A stretch of DNA of 64,000 nucleotides, taken from the NCBI RefSeq assembly GCF_004521915.1, contig NZ_SDKD01000015.1, positions 1 through 64,000 of the forward strand. The letters run 5' to 3'. Below the pieces are notes generated by a model. The model saw only the letters and a list, made by a program, of their open reading frames with translations, searched no databases and had not been told where the DNA came from. Source of the DNA: Brevibacillus migulae. GTDB lineage: Bacteria > Bacillota > Bacilli > Brevibacillales > Brevibacillaceae. Each line of letters begins with the position of its first letter. Within the stretch, counting starts at the first letter, position 1. The position numbers and the translations under genes were made by a program. This document shows positions 48,729 to 58,039 of the stretch, one piece after another.

Positions 48729-49142
48729 GGTAGATAGCTCCTCCCTTTTTCGCCATTATGATTGGCTGTGTCTCTCTCTCGTCCATAACTCTACCATGAG
48801 TTTTGTAGTCCTTTACATTCCCAAACTTTTTCCAATCTTCCTTTTTTCCATTGGATAATAATGGCCATTGACACGTTCTTTCCCATAAAATCAGGGATTC
48901 CGGCAAATTTTCTGATAATATTCCACCCAGTAATTACTAATGCAATCTACTAAATCTTGCTATGAAAAAAAGGCGATTTTTTGATACTCATGCGTTTTTT
49001 ACTCCTGTCTGCAAGTAAATCTATCCATTCAGCTGCATTTTCAAAGGAATGACTTGAAACAAAGGCATGTCCCATATACAGTAGAAGAAGCTTTTCTTTT
49101 TTCTTTATCTATCATCTATCGCGCATCAAACAGGAGGTTATC
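48729..49142. other. Intergenic region between the NlpC/P60 gene and trmB
   Basis: About 410 AT-rich bases that separate two divergent genes. It must hold both promoters. No conserved riboswitch core, hairpin or convincing small gene was seen. Confidence 0.5.
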
Positions 49143-49790
49143 ATGCGTTTACGCAATATTCCGGGCGTCGAACAAGCCCTGCTGCAATATCCGACGTTCA
49201 TCGAGAAGCCCTTGGAATACAAAGGGCGCTGGCACGAATATTTCGGGAATCACCATCCCATCCACATCGAGATCGGCTGTGGGAAAGGAAGATTCATTAC
49301 CACCCTGGCGGCCAAGCACCCTGAGATTAATTTTATCGCTATCGAATTGAAAGCAGAAGTGGTTTTTCGCGCCGCTCAACGCACCGAGATGCGTGAAATT
49401 CCGAATCTCGCTTTTGTTCAATATAATGCGGAACTTCTGACAGAACTGTTTTCGCCGGGTGAAATCGATCGCATCTATTTGAACTTCAGCGATCCGTGGC
49501 CGAAAAAACGGCACTACAAACGTCGCCTGACCTACAAGAGCTTTTTGGACACCTACCGTCAAGTATTGAAAGAGAATGGCGAAATCCATCAGAAAACAGA
49601 CAACGAAAAGCTGTTTGAATTCTCGCTGAATCAGTTTGCCAATGAGCGATTCCAGCTGCGCCATATTACCTTCGATCTGCATCAATCCGAATTTGCGGAA
49701 GGTAATGTCATGACTGAATACGAGGAGCGCTTTTCCAAGCGTGGACAGCGTATCTACCGCACAGAAGCGATCAATATCCCGCTTGGTTGA
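49143..49790 (+). CDS. trmB: tRNA (guanine-N7-)-methyltransferase TrmB
   Basis: A 215-residue class I methyltransferase that makes m7G at position 46 of tRNA. The SAM loop is HIEIGCGKGRFITTLA, FIAIELK is motif II, and NFSDPWPKKRHYKRRLTY is the TrmB signature that precedes the catalytic region; the C-terminus holds SEFAEGNVMTEYEERFSKRG. Length and motifs are fully typical. AGGAGG precedes the ATG. Monocistronic. Confidence 0.96.
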   Translation: MRLRNIPGVEQALLQYPTFIEKPLEYKGRWHEYFGNHHPIHIEIGCGKGRFITTLAAKHPEINFIAIELKAEVVFRAAQRTEMREIPNLAFVQYNAELLTELFSPGEIDRIYLNFSDPWPKKRHYKRRLTYKSFLDTYRQVLKENGEIHQKTDNEKLFEFSLNQFANERFQLRHITFDLHQSEFAEGNVMTEYEERFSKRGQRIYRTEAINIPLG

Positions 49791-49808
49791 TCGACACGGC
49801 ATCTCCAT

Positions 49809-49847
49809 ACAAAAACCCCCGCTATATTCGTATAACGGGGGTTTTTG
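49809..49847. terminator. Bidirectional terminator between trmB and the ybaK-type gene
   Basis: AAAAACCCCCG pairs with CGGGGGTTTTT around an AT-rich loop, with T-runs on both strands. Confidence 0.9.
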
Positions 49848-49862
49848 GCGCATATTCGTACG

Positions 49863-50345
49863 CTAGGATGAAACGCTGACAAGCTCGATTACCTTTCCGC
49901 CTGTTATCCCCACAAGCTGCACAAACGATACGGGCAAAAGGCTTTCGGCGATGCCTGCTGCGGTATAGACTCGATCAAAGCGTGACAAGGATGCATCAAT
50001 AAAGATCGGCACTTCTTGTCGCAAAGCGAAGGGACAAACCGCTCCTACCTGAAACCCGGTAATCTCCTCTACTTCCTGCGGCGTTGCCATTTTCACATTG
50101 CCTCCGCCCAGGAGCTCTTTGACCTGTGCGTTGCGGATCCGCATGTCACCCGCTGTTACAAACAGCCCATAGCCCTGGCTTGTGCGAAACAGGAGTGTCT
50201 TGGCAATCTGCCCGGTTTCCACACCCAAGACGGCAGCAGCCTCTTCGGTCGTTTTCATTTGTTCAGAAAAAAGGATCGGTTCCAGCTGTGCATCGAAGGC
50301 TTGTACAGCGGTTCGGACACGTTGGACCTGCTCCGGTGCGATCAT
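49863..50345 (-). CDS. YbaK/EbsC-family aminoacyl-tRNA deacylase
   Basis: A 160-residue stand-alone editing domain of the YbaK/ProX type, which hydrolyses mischarged aminoacyl-tRNA such as Cys- or Ala-tRNAPro. The catalytic Lys lies in GQIAKTLLFRT, and GFQVGAVCPFALRQEVPIF followed by TAAG with the Gly loop completes the pocket. Length is typical. The ATG follows GGGGAGTGAGTTCG. Specificity cannot be judged. Confidence 0.88.
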   Translation of the reverse strand: MIAPEQVQRVRTAVQAFDAQLEPILFSEQMKTTEEAAAVLGVETGQIAKTLLFRTSQGYGLFVTAGDMRIRNAQVKELLGGGNVKMATPQEVEEITGFQVGAVCPFALRQEVPIFIDASLSRFDRVYTAAGIAESLLPVSFVQLVGITGGKVIELVSVSS

Positions 50346-50428
50346 ACGAACTCACTCCCCGCAATCTTTTACGTTCATTCTAACATGTTTTCCATTCTTT
50401 TCCGATATCACTTGTAGGAGGGGCAATC

Positions 50429-51847
50429 ATGGACAACGCTCAATTTCTGCAAGAAAAAATCGCCTATTTACATATACATTCCCAGCAAAATGATCTGGCT
50501 TTCTACCGTTTCTTTACCGAAAAGCATCCCAAAGAGGCAGTAGGCTGGCTGCATCTCGCCCGCGAGTGGGAGCAGCGCGGAAAGCCGGAATTGGCTTTGG
50601 AAGCCTATCGTCAGGCTCTGCGCTGCAAGCCGGATTCGTATCAGGAGGAAGCCCGCGAAGCTTACCATGTGCTATTACGTTCTGAAAAGCGCCTTTTGCG
50701 CCGGCAACGTACGCGCCGTGGAATCGCCTCTTTACTGCTGCTTCTGTTCGGCCTGCTGAGTCTGCCCAATCCCGCAGGAGGACCTGGAAGCCCGGCAACG
50801 AAGCCAACCGTTTCGGCTAGTCAAACCACGAAACATCGTAACCATACGGAAGTGATCGCCGTCCCTGCAAATATGACCAGCGAACAAGCGAGAGCGCATA
50901 TCAAAAAATACTTGCTCGCCCAAAGACCTACACCAAAGCAACCATTTTCATTGCTCATCGTTCCCGAATCCGTTGGAACCCCTTTGTTTACCCCGCTGAC
51001 CTTTTACAGGCCACAACAGGTGAAAGGTGTGCTCCGCTATGATCCGGCGACCCAGTCTTTTCTGACGCAAAAATGGTACCCGCTGAACTGCAAATGCGAA
51101 AATGATCCCGCTATCCTCGCAGCGAAGCAAACACATAGAGAAGAACAGCATACCCTTGAACAGACGTTGATTTTACGCAATGCGCTCTATCACCATTACC
51201 AACGCACCGGCCGCTTGCCCGACACACTCTCGGCACTCGCAGGCTCTTACCCAGCCAACTCATTGCCCGCATTGCCCGTTCACACTCCCAAGGCCGAAAA
51301 CAACGGTTGGACGTATACGCCTACAGCCTTTCAACCCGAAAATCCTTGGGACAGTCTGTCAAACGTCTTGCCTGTCCCCGGTTATCCTGAGCCTGCTACC
51401 CCGTTGGAGCCCTTGCAGATCGTCGTCAATCTTTCCTCTTACCGGATGACGCTGATGAGTGGTTCCCAACCGGTCAGAAGCTATCCGATTGGCATTGGCA
51501 AACAGTCCTCGACGCCTGAAGGCTACTTTCAGATTCAGCAAAAAATCAATCAACCACGCGGACATGATCACATTTACGGCACGCGGGGCATGATTTTCCA
51601 CGCAGGGGACTATGCGATTCACGGCACAAATGCTCCGAAAAGCATCGGAGCCGCCATGTCGCTTGGCTGCATACGCTTGCTCAACCCGGATGTCGAGGAA
51701 TTGTATTCATTCGTCACCCCTGGTACCGATGTGATCATATCCGGCAAACCTGCCGCATTTCCTGCCTGGTCCAACCCCCAGCGATTCGTTCTGCCAGCTG
51801 GCCCGGAGGAAGAGACACCCAGCATTGTCTATCACTGGCTGCAGTAA
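50429..51847 (+). CDS. Membrane-anchored L,D-transpeptidase with TPR-like N-terminus
   Basis: A 472-residue protein. Residues 1-75 or so look like TPR helices (PKEAVGWLHLAREWEQRGKP, ELALEAYRQALRCKPDS) and would stay in the cytoplasm. One membrane helix follows at about 97-115 (GIASLLLLLFGLLSLP). Outside the membrane a linker leads to a YkuD catalytic domain with the His motif YAIHGTNAPKSIG and the Cys motif SLGCIRLLNPDVEEL. It would form 3-3 crosslinks in peptidoglycan. The TPR segment in front of the helix is unusual. AGGAGGGG precedes the ATG. Confidence 0.88.
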   Translation: MDNAQFLQEKIAYLHIHSQQNDLAFYRFFTEKHPKEAVGWLHLAREWEQRGKPELALEAYRQALRCKPDSYQEEAREAYHVLLRSEKRLLRRQRTRRGIASLLLLLFGLLSLPNPAGGPGSPATKPTVSASQTTKHRNHTEVIAVPANMTSEQARAHIKKYLLAQRPTPKQPFSLLIVPESVGTPLFTPLTFYRPQQVKGVLRYDPATQSFLTQKWYPLNCKCENDPAILAAKQTHREEQHTLEQTLILRNALYHHYQRTGRLPDTLSALAGSYPANSLPALPVHTPKAENNGWTYTPTAFQPENPWDSLSNVLPVPGYPEPATPLEPLQIVVNLSSYRMTLMSGSQPVRSYPIGIGKQSSTPEGYFQIQQKINQPRGHDHIYGTRGMIFHAGDYAIHGTNAPKSIGAAMSLGCIRLLNPDVEELYSFVTPGTDVIISGKPAAFPAWSNPQRFVLPAGPEEETPSIVYHWLQ

Positions 51848-51873
51848 ATCGACTATCCGCTTTACCGTAATCA

Positions 51874-51920
51874 AAAGCAAAAGCACCCTGTGTGAATGAA
51901 TTGCTTCAGGGTGCTTTTTA
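51874..51920 (+). terminator. Terminator of the L,D-transpeptidase gene
   Basis: AAAAGCACCCTG pairs with CAGGGTGCTTTT across a 15-nt loop. Confidence 0.85.
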
Positions 51921-52195
51921 GCATTTTCCAGAAAATAGGCAATACCCATCGGACTTCTACCCAAGCACAATCATTCTGGATGGAGTAAAGGAGTTTTCGG
52001 TTAATCCCTATAGCATCGCCAGAATTGGCATATTTTCCTCAGGCTTCAAAACAAGAATTTCCATACAAACTCGTGGATTTGCCAGTGGCTCTTTTATTTA
52101 TCAACAAAACTAACGCTCAAAATCGAATAATGGAAGGAAGGTCTGCTGAAATGCAGGCTTTCTTTATATCCTTCTTTCTCTTTCTAGATAAAGTT
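51921..52195. other. Non-coding stretch before the rnpB terminator
   Basis: About 275 AT-rich bases with no gene, repeat or conserved RNA recognised. A short CTGCTGAAATGCAG hairpin is visible near 52143-52156. Confidence 0.4.
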
Positions 52196-52228
52196 AAAAA
52201 AGACCTAGGGAGCAGTTTCCCTAAGTCT
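52196..52228 (-). terminator. Terminator downstream of rnpB
   Basis: AGACCTAGGGA pairs with TCCCTAAGTCT (one mismatch), followed on the minus strand by TTTTTT. It lies about 110 bases past the mature 3' end of rnpB. Confidence 0.8.
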
Positions 52229-52336
52229 AGTATGTACGTAAGATGTCCCAAATCTGCCGTTTGGCTACATAACAGCCATCACGCGCATCTCAGGATATCT
52301 TTGTGTATCCAACTGTTTGACATAAATAATAGGCAC

Positions 52337-52737
52337 GTACAAAGTCTCCGTAAGCCACGTTCTGTTCTCCATTGTGCTGATCACGGAAGCCATCCTCGCA
52401 CAACGAAGGAGAATCATCTGTCTCACACCAGCTCTGGTGTGCTACTCCTCCGTTCATTTTCCATTGGAGTAGTTCCCCTACCAAATTTGGGTTTCTCGCA
52501 GAGGGCGTTTACCTCGTTCCACTTCCCATGTTTCCATGGGAACTACGTCACTGTGGCACTTTCAAGGTATTCAGGACATATCCAAAGGACTTAGCCCTTT
52601 TCCCTGGCGTAAGCTTTTAAACAAGCTTCCTAGGGTTATTAGCCCTAGCCTCCATACTCCAAGCATCTCAGCTTGGACGAGCGTGGACTTTCCTCAAGAA
52701 CAATCGTTCCTGCGATTCTCTTCGTTTAACTTTGTAC
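52337..52737 (-). ncRNA. rnpB: RNase P RNA, type B
   Basis: The catalytic RNA of RNase P, which trims the 5' leader of tRNA precursors. The minus strand has the universal 5' core GAGGAAAGTCCACGCTCG (52678-52695) and the 3' core ACAGAACGTGGCTTAC (52350-52365); AGAAACCCAAATTTGGTAGGGG-like sequence and a hairpin-rich middle fit the Bacillus type. The ends were placed by the P1 helix, GTACAAAGT (52729-52737) with ACTTTGTAC (52337-52345). The 401-nt length agrees with type B. A protein-like frame on the plus strand across this region is spurious. Confidence 0.92.
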
Positions 52738-53026
52738 TACGCTTCAATGTCTTTTCATTCTTGACCACCGGTTGATGGCCGGATTAACAATATAGCAGAT
52801 AATGAACTTTTAAATCAATGGCCAAATTTATGTAAATGGCTGTGTGTACTACAGCTCACGTTTCAGCAACATTAAAGCATTCCGGCACAGAACATCGTAC
52901 GGGGCTTACATGCACTTGACCCTCACCTTTATGTAAGTACCTGTAATAAAAGTGCATACTTACAAAATCGCGTTGCAATTTTTATACTCAAGATACTCAT
53001 TACGATTCCTAAAGGAGGACAAATCT
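52738..53026. other. Intergenic region between rnpB and the oxidoreductase gene
   Basis: About 290 AT-rich bases that hold the promoters of the two divergent genes. No further feature is recognised. Confidence 0.4.
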
Positions 53027-53587
53027 TTGAAAACTCTTGTTATCGTCACACACCCAACCATAGATACATCCGTCATCAATAAGCGATGGGTAGAAGAACT
53101 CAAAAAATATCCGGAAAAGTATACCGTACACGAATTGCATAAGGCATATCCTGATGGAAACATAGACGTGGAAAAAGAGCAAAAATTGGTTGAATCGCAT
53201 GGTAATCTGGTTTTGCAGTTCCCGATATATTGGTTTAACTGTCCGCCTCTCCTTAAAAAATGGCTTGACGATGTTTTAGCTTATGGATGGGCCTACGGTT
53301 CAAAAGGGGATGCAATCAAGAATCGTAAAGTTGCTTTGGCCGTATCTGCCGGAATTAGAAAAGAAGATTATCGTCCAGAGGGAAGGTATCGCTATACACT
53401 TGAACATTTATTAGCCCCTTTTGAAACGACCTTCCTCTACTGCAATGCTGATTATCGTTCCGTTTTTGCGTTTTATGGCACAGAAAAAGCACCTGGTGAA
53501 AATGTGCCTGGGTCGGAAAATGAAGGACCTGCAACCGAACTGGAAAAAAGTGCACAGGATTATATTCATTTTATCGATAATTTGTAA
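53027..53587 (+). CDS. Flavodoxin-like NAD(P)H oxidoreductase (YwrO/KefF type)
   Basis: A 186-residue flavoprotein of the NQO family that reduces quinones or nitro compounds with NAD(P)H. TLVIVTHPTIDTSVINKRWV is the FMN phosphate loop region, LVLQFPIYWFNCPPLLKKWL the conserved FMN-binding stretch. The TTG start lies 8 bases after AAAGGAGG. A convergent HxlR-type regulator follows, a common partner of such enzymes. Base composition is AT-richer than the surrounding genes. Confidence 0.88.
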   Translation: MKTLVIVTHPTIDTSVINKRWVEELKKYPEKYTVHELHKAYPDGNIDVEKEQKLVESHGNLVLQFPIYWFNCPPLLKKWLDDVLAYGWAYGSKGDAIKNRKVALAVSAGIRKEDYRPEGRYRYTLEHLLAPFETTFLYCNADYRSVFAFYGTEKAPGENVPGSENEGPATELEKSAQDYIHFIDNL

Positions 53588-53599
53588 AGGTAAAGAAAA

Positions 53600-53634
53600 A
53601 GAAGTATTTCCTAGTTCAGGAGATACTTCTTTTT
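53600..53634. terminator. Terminator between the oxidoreductase and hxlR genes
   Basis: AAAGAAGTAT pairs with ATACTTCTTT around an inner CCT/AGG pair and short loop; both sides are A- or T-rich. Confidence 0.85.
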
Positions 53635-53647
53635 GATTGAACCAACA

Positions 53648-54016
53648 TTACTGTGCCTGCCGCTTTACAGCTTCCTGAGCTGGTAAACGGTTTTTCTCCC
53701 CCCACTCGCACATCATATTCAGCACAGGAATGAGAGAAATCCCTCTTTCAGACAATGAATATTCGACTTTTGGTGGGATTTGGGGATATTCCTGACGTAT
53801 GATAAGACCATCTGCCTCCAGCTCTTTTAACATAATGCTTAGCGTCTTAAAGGAAATGGTTCCGATACACCGCTTCAGCTCATTAAACCGCATAACCTTT
53901 TTTTCGGACAGCCAATACAGGACGATCATCTTATATTTACCGCCAATTAAGGACAAGGTGTATCCAAAGCCGGTTTCTTTTAGTTCCACACCAGTCGGAA
54001 CACAGGTATCATCCAA
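53648..54016 (-). CDS. HxlR-family regulator
   Basis: A 122-residue winged-helix regulator of the HxlR family, with LSLIGGKYKMIVLYWLSEKK, RFNELKRCIGTISFKTLSIM and the wing EYPQIPPKVEYSLSERG. The family's N-terminal Cys is at position 5 (DDTCVPTG). It probably controls the convergent oxidoreductase gene and itself. A 7-bp-arm palindrome lies 22-47 bp upstream. AT-rich like its partner. Confidence 0.85.
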   Translation of the reverse strand: MDDTCVPTGVELKETGFGYTLSLIGGKYKMIVLYWLSEKKVMRFNELKRCIGTISFKTLSIMLKELEADGLIIRQEYPQIPPKVEYSLSERGISLIPVLNMMCEWGEKNRLPAQEAVKRQAQ

Positions 54017-54038
54017 AGTCTACACTCTCCTTTTGATA

Positions 54039-54063
54039 AGTATATGATACAAATATATATACT
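54039..54063. promoter_or_regulatory. Palindrome, probable HxlR operator
   Basis: AGTATAT and ATATACT are inverted arms separated by 11 bp, close upstream of the hxlR start. Confidence 0.45.
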
Positions 54064-54208
54064 CCACAATAATTCCCATTATGGAACCTTATTGAAAAGA
54101 TGTAAATGGACACAAAAAATATCTCAATGGGGAGGTCGTTTTCTGTAACTTAGGGAACGGCTTTTTGTTAATCAACCTACAGGAGCCTTTCTCGGTCACT
54201 TCATCGAA

Positions 54209-54243
54209 ACAAAAAAGCAGTGAACCGAATTGGCTCACTGCTA
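54209..54243 (-). terminator. Terminator of the 116-residue hypothetical gene
   Basis: AGCAGTGA pairs with TCACTGCT (loop 12 nt), followed by TTTTTT on the minus strand. Confidence 0.85.
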
Positions 54244-54254
54244 GGATGTTTCTG

Positions 54255-54605
54255 TTATTCTTCCATTTGGCTCAAGGTTTCTTCTTGCTGGTTATCTCCT
54301 TCTGGATACCAATAATCCAGAACCTTGCCCTGCAAGACCTTGCCTTCAATGAATTCTACCTGTTGCTCCGTAAAAGCGGGTGTCCAGTCAATCTCCAGTT
54401 CTGTCGCCAATTTCACCACAGTCAATAGCTCTGACCAAGCCACGTAGCGCTTATACCAAAAAAATTGTGGCTGCTCATTCATATATGGGTACAAGTCGTC
54501 AAATTCGGTGTGCTTGCAATCGAGAGCCCGTTCGAAAGAGACCTTGGCCGCTTCCACTTTTTGCAGGAAAAACGTTTCTAACTCTTTTTTCGCGATATTT
54601 GACAT
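54255..54605 (-). CDS. Hypothetical protein
   Basis: A 116-residue soluble acidic protein, helical, with several Trp and Tyr residues (YPYMNEQPQFFWYKRYVAWS). No domain, signal or metal site was recognised. GGGAGGGAAGA precedes the ATG, and a terminator follows. Confidence 0.65.
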   Translation of the reverse strand: MSNIAKKELETFFLQKVEAAKVSFERALDCKHTEFDDLYPYMNEQPQFFWYKRYVAWSELLTVVKLATELEIDWTPAFTEQQVEFIEGKVLQGKVLDYWYPEGDNQQEETLSQMEE

Positions 54606-54731
54606 CCTTCTTCCCTCCCGTGGCTGTTCTCTCTAAAACCATTCAGCAGCACTTCTTGTGACCTATTGTACCATGAGCATCGTTATTCATAAATAGTTGA
54701 AAACTTGTCAATGTTGTAGAAAAACTGGATG

Positions 54732-57323
54732 TTATCCGTTGCCATTCCTATTTCCATTGCCGTTTCCGTTACCATGGCCATTCCCACCCTCGGAATTTTG
54801 CTCATCTGCGGGAGGTTGATCGGTATCAAGCCATGGCGGCGTTGCATTGTTATCGCCTGGATTGTCTGATGAGCCATTGCCATCCGATTCTCCATTGCCG
54901 TCGGTTTCCCCATTGCCATCGCCCGATCCATCGCCATCTACAGGCTCTGCTGGCTGACCTTCTTCAGGATTTTGGCCATCGCCTTGTTGATCCGGGTTAT
55001 CTCCTTGCCCAGCGTCTTCCCCATCTGGCGGAAGCTCCCCGTCATCCCCCGGAACGTTTTCATCGTTATGCAAAGCGCCGTCCTGCAGCAGATTTTCAAG
55101 CTGGGACATATTGACATCCTTCGGTTCGGAAGGTGTTCCTTCCTCGCCATTTTCTTTTCGCGGAATGATCAAATACTTGTATGGAATCGGTTCATTGATC
55201 GAGTCCATGAATACGGTATCGGTCCACCCGCCTTGGATCAGTTCCTTGTTATCGATCGAATCCTTGTAGCGGTAGATATCGTAGCTGACATAGTCCTCCT
55301 CGCCGCCAATCCAGCTAAGCATGACTTTCAGCTCGCCATCTACCATGGTCATATCCGCCGTCAAGGTAAGAGGATTCTTTGCTTCCTCTTCTTTTTTCTT
55401 AACCTCTTCTACCCCTTGCGGCTTCTCGAATTCGGTCACCTTCCGGCCTTTCAGTCCTTCGGTGAAGACCGTTTTAAACAGTTTGGCAGGCAAGTCGCTG
55501 CCGTTGCGCAAAATATGCTGCTTATCCTCTTTTTCGAACCCCATCCACACTGCCCCGACGTATTCCGGGGTATAGCCGACAAACCAGACATCCTTGTTAT
55601 CCTTTGTGCTGTTGCTGATACCGGATTGGGTCGTTCCCGTTTTTCCTGATACTGGGCGGTTCATTCTCGCCGCTTTCCCCGTACCCTGTTCCACGGCAGC
55701 GCGCATCATAGTATGCACGTCCCATGCCGTTTGCGGCTTGATTACTGGGGTCTGCTTCAACTGTACCGTCTCCTGAATGCCCAGCTTATCTTCCTTGATG
55801 CTGACAATGGCATGCGCTTCCGACATGATTCCGCCATTAGCGAAGGCCGTATATGCTTGGGCCATTTTCAGGGGAGAGGTTCCGGTATGCAGCCCGCCGA
55901 GCGCGATTGCCAGGTTGCGGTCCTCTGGATCCAGCTTGATGCCAAAACGCTCTACGTAATTCATGCCTGTCTTCACGCCGATCTGATCCAACAGCCAGAC
56001 TGTCGGTACGTTCAGGGATTGCTTCAACGCTTCCGTCATCGGAATCGAGTCGCTGTATTTATTGTTGTAGTTGCGTGGTTTATATCCGTTGAAATCCTGC
56101 AATTGGTTGCTTAATGGATAGTACGGATGATATTTGTCATCGCTATCCAATGCCGGTGCATAAGCCACAATCGGCTTGAAGGATGAGCCGGGCTGGCGCT
56201 TGGCATCGACCGCATAGTTGAAGCCTTTGGCCACGTAGTTGCGTCCGCCCATCATCCCGGCGATTCCGCCCGTTTTCGGATCAACGGCGATCATCGCGGC
56301 TTGTGCCGGATATTTCGCTCCGTCTTTCGGGAAGTTCTTTGGATTGTTGAAAGCTGTGACCATCGCGTCTTGCATTTGCTTATCCATGGCGGTGTAAATT
56401 TTCCAGCCGCCCTTGTACAGCATGGCTTCATCAATGCCGTATTTTTCCTCGGCTTCGCTGATCACATAGTCCATGTAGGCGCGGTATGCCGCATTGTTCT
56501 GTTGATCCGCGACCTCTCTCGGTTCAGGCATTGGCTCCTTCTGGGCAGCTTCCTTTTCTTCCAGCGTGATCAGCTTTTGCTCGTACATGACACGGATAAT
56601 GGTATCCCGGCGCTCTTTTGCCAATGTTTGATCCCCATTTTTGTCACCAAAGGGACCGTAGTAGGAAGGTGCTTTCGGGGTAGCTGCCAATGCCGCTGCT
56701 TCGGCAATTGTAAGCTGGTCTCCTTCCATAATCGATTTATCGAAGTAAACCTTAGAGGCAGCTTCAATCCCGTAAGCCCCTTCGCCCATATAGATTTTGT
56801 TCAAATACATCTCCAGGATCTGTTCTTTGGTATATGTACGATCCAGGTTGATGGCAATGCTCACTTCCTTGGTTTTCCGCCAAAATGTCTTTTCATCGGA
56901 GAGGAATACCTGTCTTGCCAATTGTTGGGTAATCGTACTTCCGCCTTCCTTGGCGGAGCCTGTTTGAATATCTTTCAAAATTGCCCCGGCGATCCGGACA
57001 AAATCCACGCCATTGTGCTCAAAAAACCGTTTGTCTTCAATCGCGACAAATGCTTCAATCACGTGCTTCGGAATTTTATTATAAGGAACGTAATTGCGAT
57101 CTTCTTTCATGTGCAAGGTGAACACCGGATTGCCATCTTTGTCGTACACGACCGAGGCATCCTTTTTCAATTCATCCAGCTTTGACATGTCGATCATTTG
57201 CGCGCCTGCATACAGCAAGGCGAAATAACCGCCTACCACACTCAGCAGCAAGCAAGCTGCAAATGAAACGACCAACATGAGCCATCGATTCTTCTTCTTG
57301 TTGGTTTTCTTGGCTTTTGCCAT
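54732..57323 (-). CDS. ponA: Class A penicillin-binding protein (PBP1A type)
   Basis: An 863-residue bifunctional cell-wall synthase: one N-terminal membrane helix (about 17-40), a GT51 glycosyltransferase domain (EAFVAIEDKRFFEHNGVD; GGSTITQQLARQVFL; KEQILEMYLNKIYMGEGAYG) and a transpeptidase domain with SSFKP, SLN and KTGTT motifs. A fibronectin-like module follows, then about 130 residues of low-complexity tail rich in Gly, Asn, Asp and Glu (DGDGSGDGNGETDGNGESDG). The ATG follows CAGGAGGTACATC. The frame upstream (15 codons) has no ribosome site. Confidence 0.95.
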   Translation of the reverse strand: MAKAKKTNKKKNRWLMLVVSFAACLLLSVVGGYFALLYAGAQMIDMSKLDELKKDASVVYDKDGNPVFTLHMKEDRNYVPYNKIPKHVIEAFVAIEDKRFFEHNGVDFVRIAGAILKDIQTGSAKEGGSTITQQLARQVFLSDEKTFWRKTKEVSIAINLDRTYTKEQILEMYLNKIYMGEGAYGIEAASKVYFDKSIMEGDQLTIAEAAALAATPKAPSYYGPFGDKNGDQTLAKERRDTIIRVMYEQKLITLEEKEAAQKEPMPEPREVADQQNNAAYRAYMDYVISEAEEKYGIDEAMLYKGGWKIYTAMDKQMQDAMVTAFNNPKNFPKDGAKYPAQAAMIAVDPKTGGIAGMMGGRNYVAKGFNYAVDAKRQPGSSFKPIVAYAPALDSDDKYHPYYPLSNQLQDFNGYKPRNYNNKYSDSIPMTEALKQSLNVPTVWLLDQIGVKTGMNYVERFGIKLDPEDRNLAIALGGLHTGTSPLKMAQAYTAFANGGIMSEAHAIVSIKEDKLGIQETVQLKQTPVIKPQTAWDVHTMMRAAVEQGTGKAARMNRPVSGKTGTTQSGISNSTKDNKDVWFVGYTPEYVGAVWMGFEKEDKQHILRNGSDLPAKLFKTVFTEGLKGRKVTEFEKPQGVEEVKKKEEEAKNPLTLTADMTMVDGELKVMLSWIGGEEDYVSYDIYRYKDSIDNKELIQGGWTDTVFMDSINEPIPYKYLIIPRKENGEEGTPSEPKDVNMSQLENLLQDGALHNDENVPGDDGELPPDGEDAGQGDNPDQQGDGQNPEEGQPAEPVDGDGSGDGNGETDGNGESDGNGSSDNPGDNNATPPWLDTDQPPADEQNSEGGNGHGNGNGNGNRNGNG

Positions 57324-57498
57324 GATGTACCTCCTGATTTCTTTCCTCTCCCACAGTCTAAGACGCATCCTTACCCGGAAAAGTTTCTGTTTTTCTTGGC
57401 AAAAGGGCGTCCTAAGCTACCATCTTAGCATAGAAACAGGAGTTTGGAGCATGAAGGTAAAAAATCCGTACCATTTTCCCGGCACGGACGATCCCCTC

Positions 57499-57954
57499 TT
57501 ATTTCCTTTCCTCACGGTGGTACAAATATTGAAAACGCTGGGAATGCTCGGATTCATCGTTTCTTGCTCCATAAAAAATATCTCGGATTTTCCGGTCCTT
57601 CGCCATCAAATACATTTTGTTGTACAGTTCCTGGGCTTCCAATTCGTCAAAAAAGGCAAGGCGATACGCCTCCCGCAAGGAACCATATGCTACCCGCTTA
57701 GGCCGCACCCTCGGTTCTTGACCGGTCAACTTCATGTAGAGGCGGCTGAATTGCCGAAAATGCTTGCGCTCGTCATCATACGCGTGTTTCACGTTATCAT
57801 AGGCAACCTGATCGCCGTGGACCTGGGTTAGGATTTCCGCATAAAACCCGATAGCAGTCGCTTCCCCATTGATCGCTTCAACCAGCAAGTCGATAAACTT
57901 TCTGGAAACTCCGTTATCATTAGTCGAGCCAAAAGAACTCGAAGGAGAAAACAT
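57499..57954 (-). CDS. Ferritin-like/rubrerythrin-type protein
   Basis: A 151-residue four-helix-bundle protein. Candidate metal ligands lie in LVEAINGEATAIGFYAEIL (Glu), HAYDDERKHFRQF (E-x-x-H), FDELEAQELYNKMY and GARNDESEHSQRFQYLY (second E-x-x-H), the pattern of rubrerythrin/ferritin-like diiron proteins. There is no rubredoxin domain. The ATG follows GGGAGTGCAAGCC; a GTG three codons earlier overlaps that site. Role in peroxide or iron handling is likely but unproven. Confidence 0.8.
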   Translation of the reverse strand: MFSPSSSFGSTNDNGVSRKFIDLLVEAINGEATAIGFYAEILTQVHGDQVAYDNVKHAYDDERKHFRQFSRLYMKLTGQEPRVRPKRVAYGSLREAYRLAFFDELEAQELYNKMYLMAKDRKIRDIFYGARNDESEHSQRFQYLYHREERK

Positions 57955-58039
57955 GGCTTGCACTCCCTTCAGGTGTCTCCGATATCCTATGTCATAGACC
58001 TATCCCCTGACTGGTTACCTGTCCTGAGTAAATCGCCTA

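Noticed and set aside
52025..52594. A 189-codon frame on the plus strand across the rnpB region
   Set aside because: It overlaps the conserved RNase P RNA on the other strand and shows no protein family.
54683..54937. Met/Ala-rich frame antiparallel in phase to the PBP tail
   Set aside because: It is the shifted frame of the low-complexity GDGNG repeats and has no start signals.
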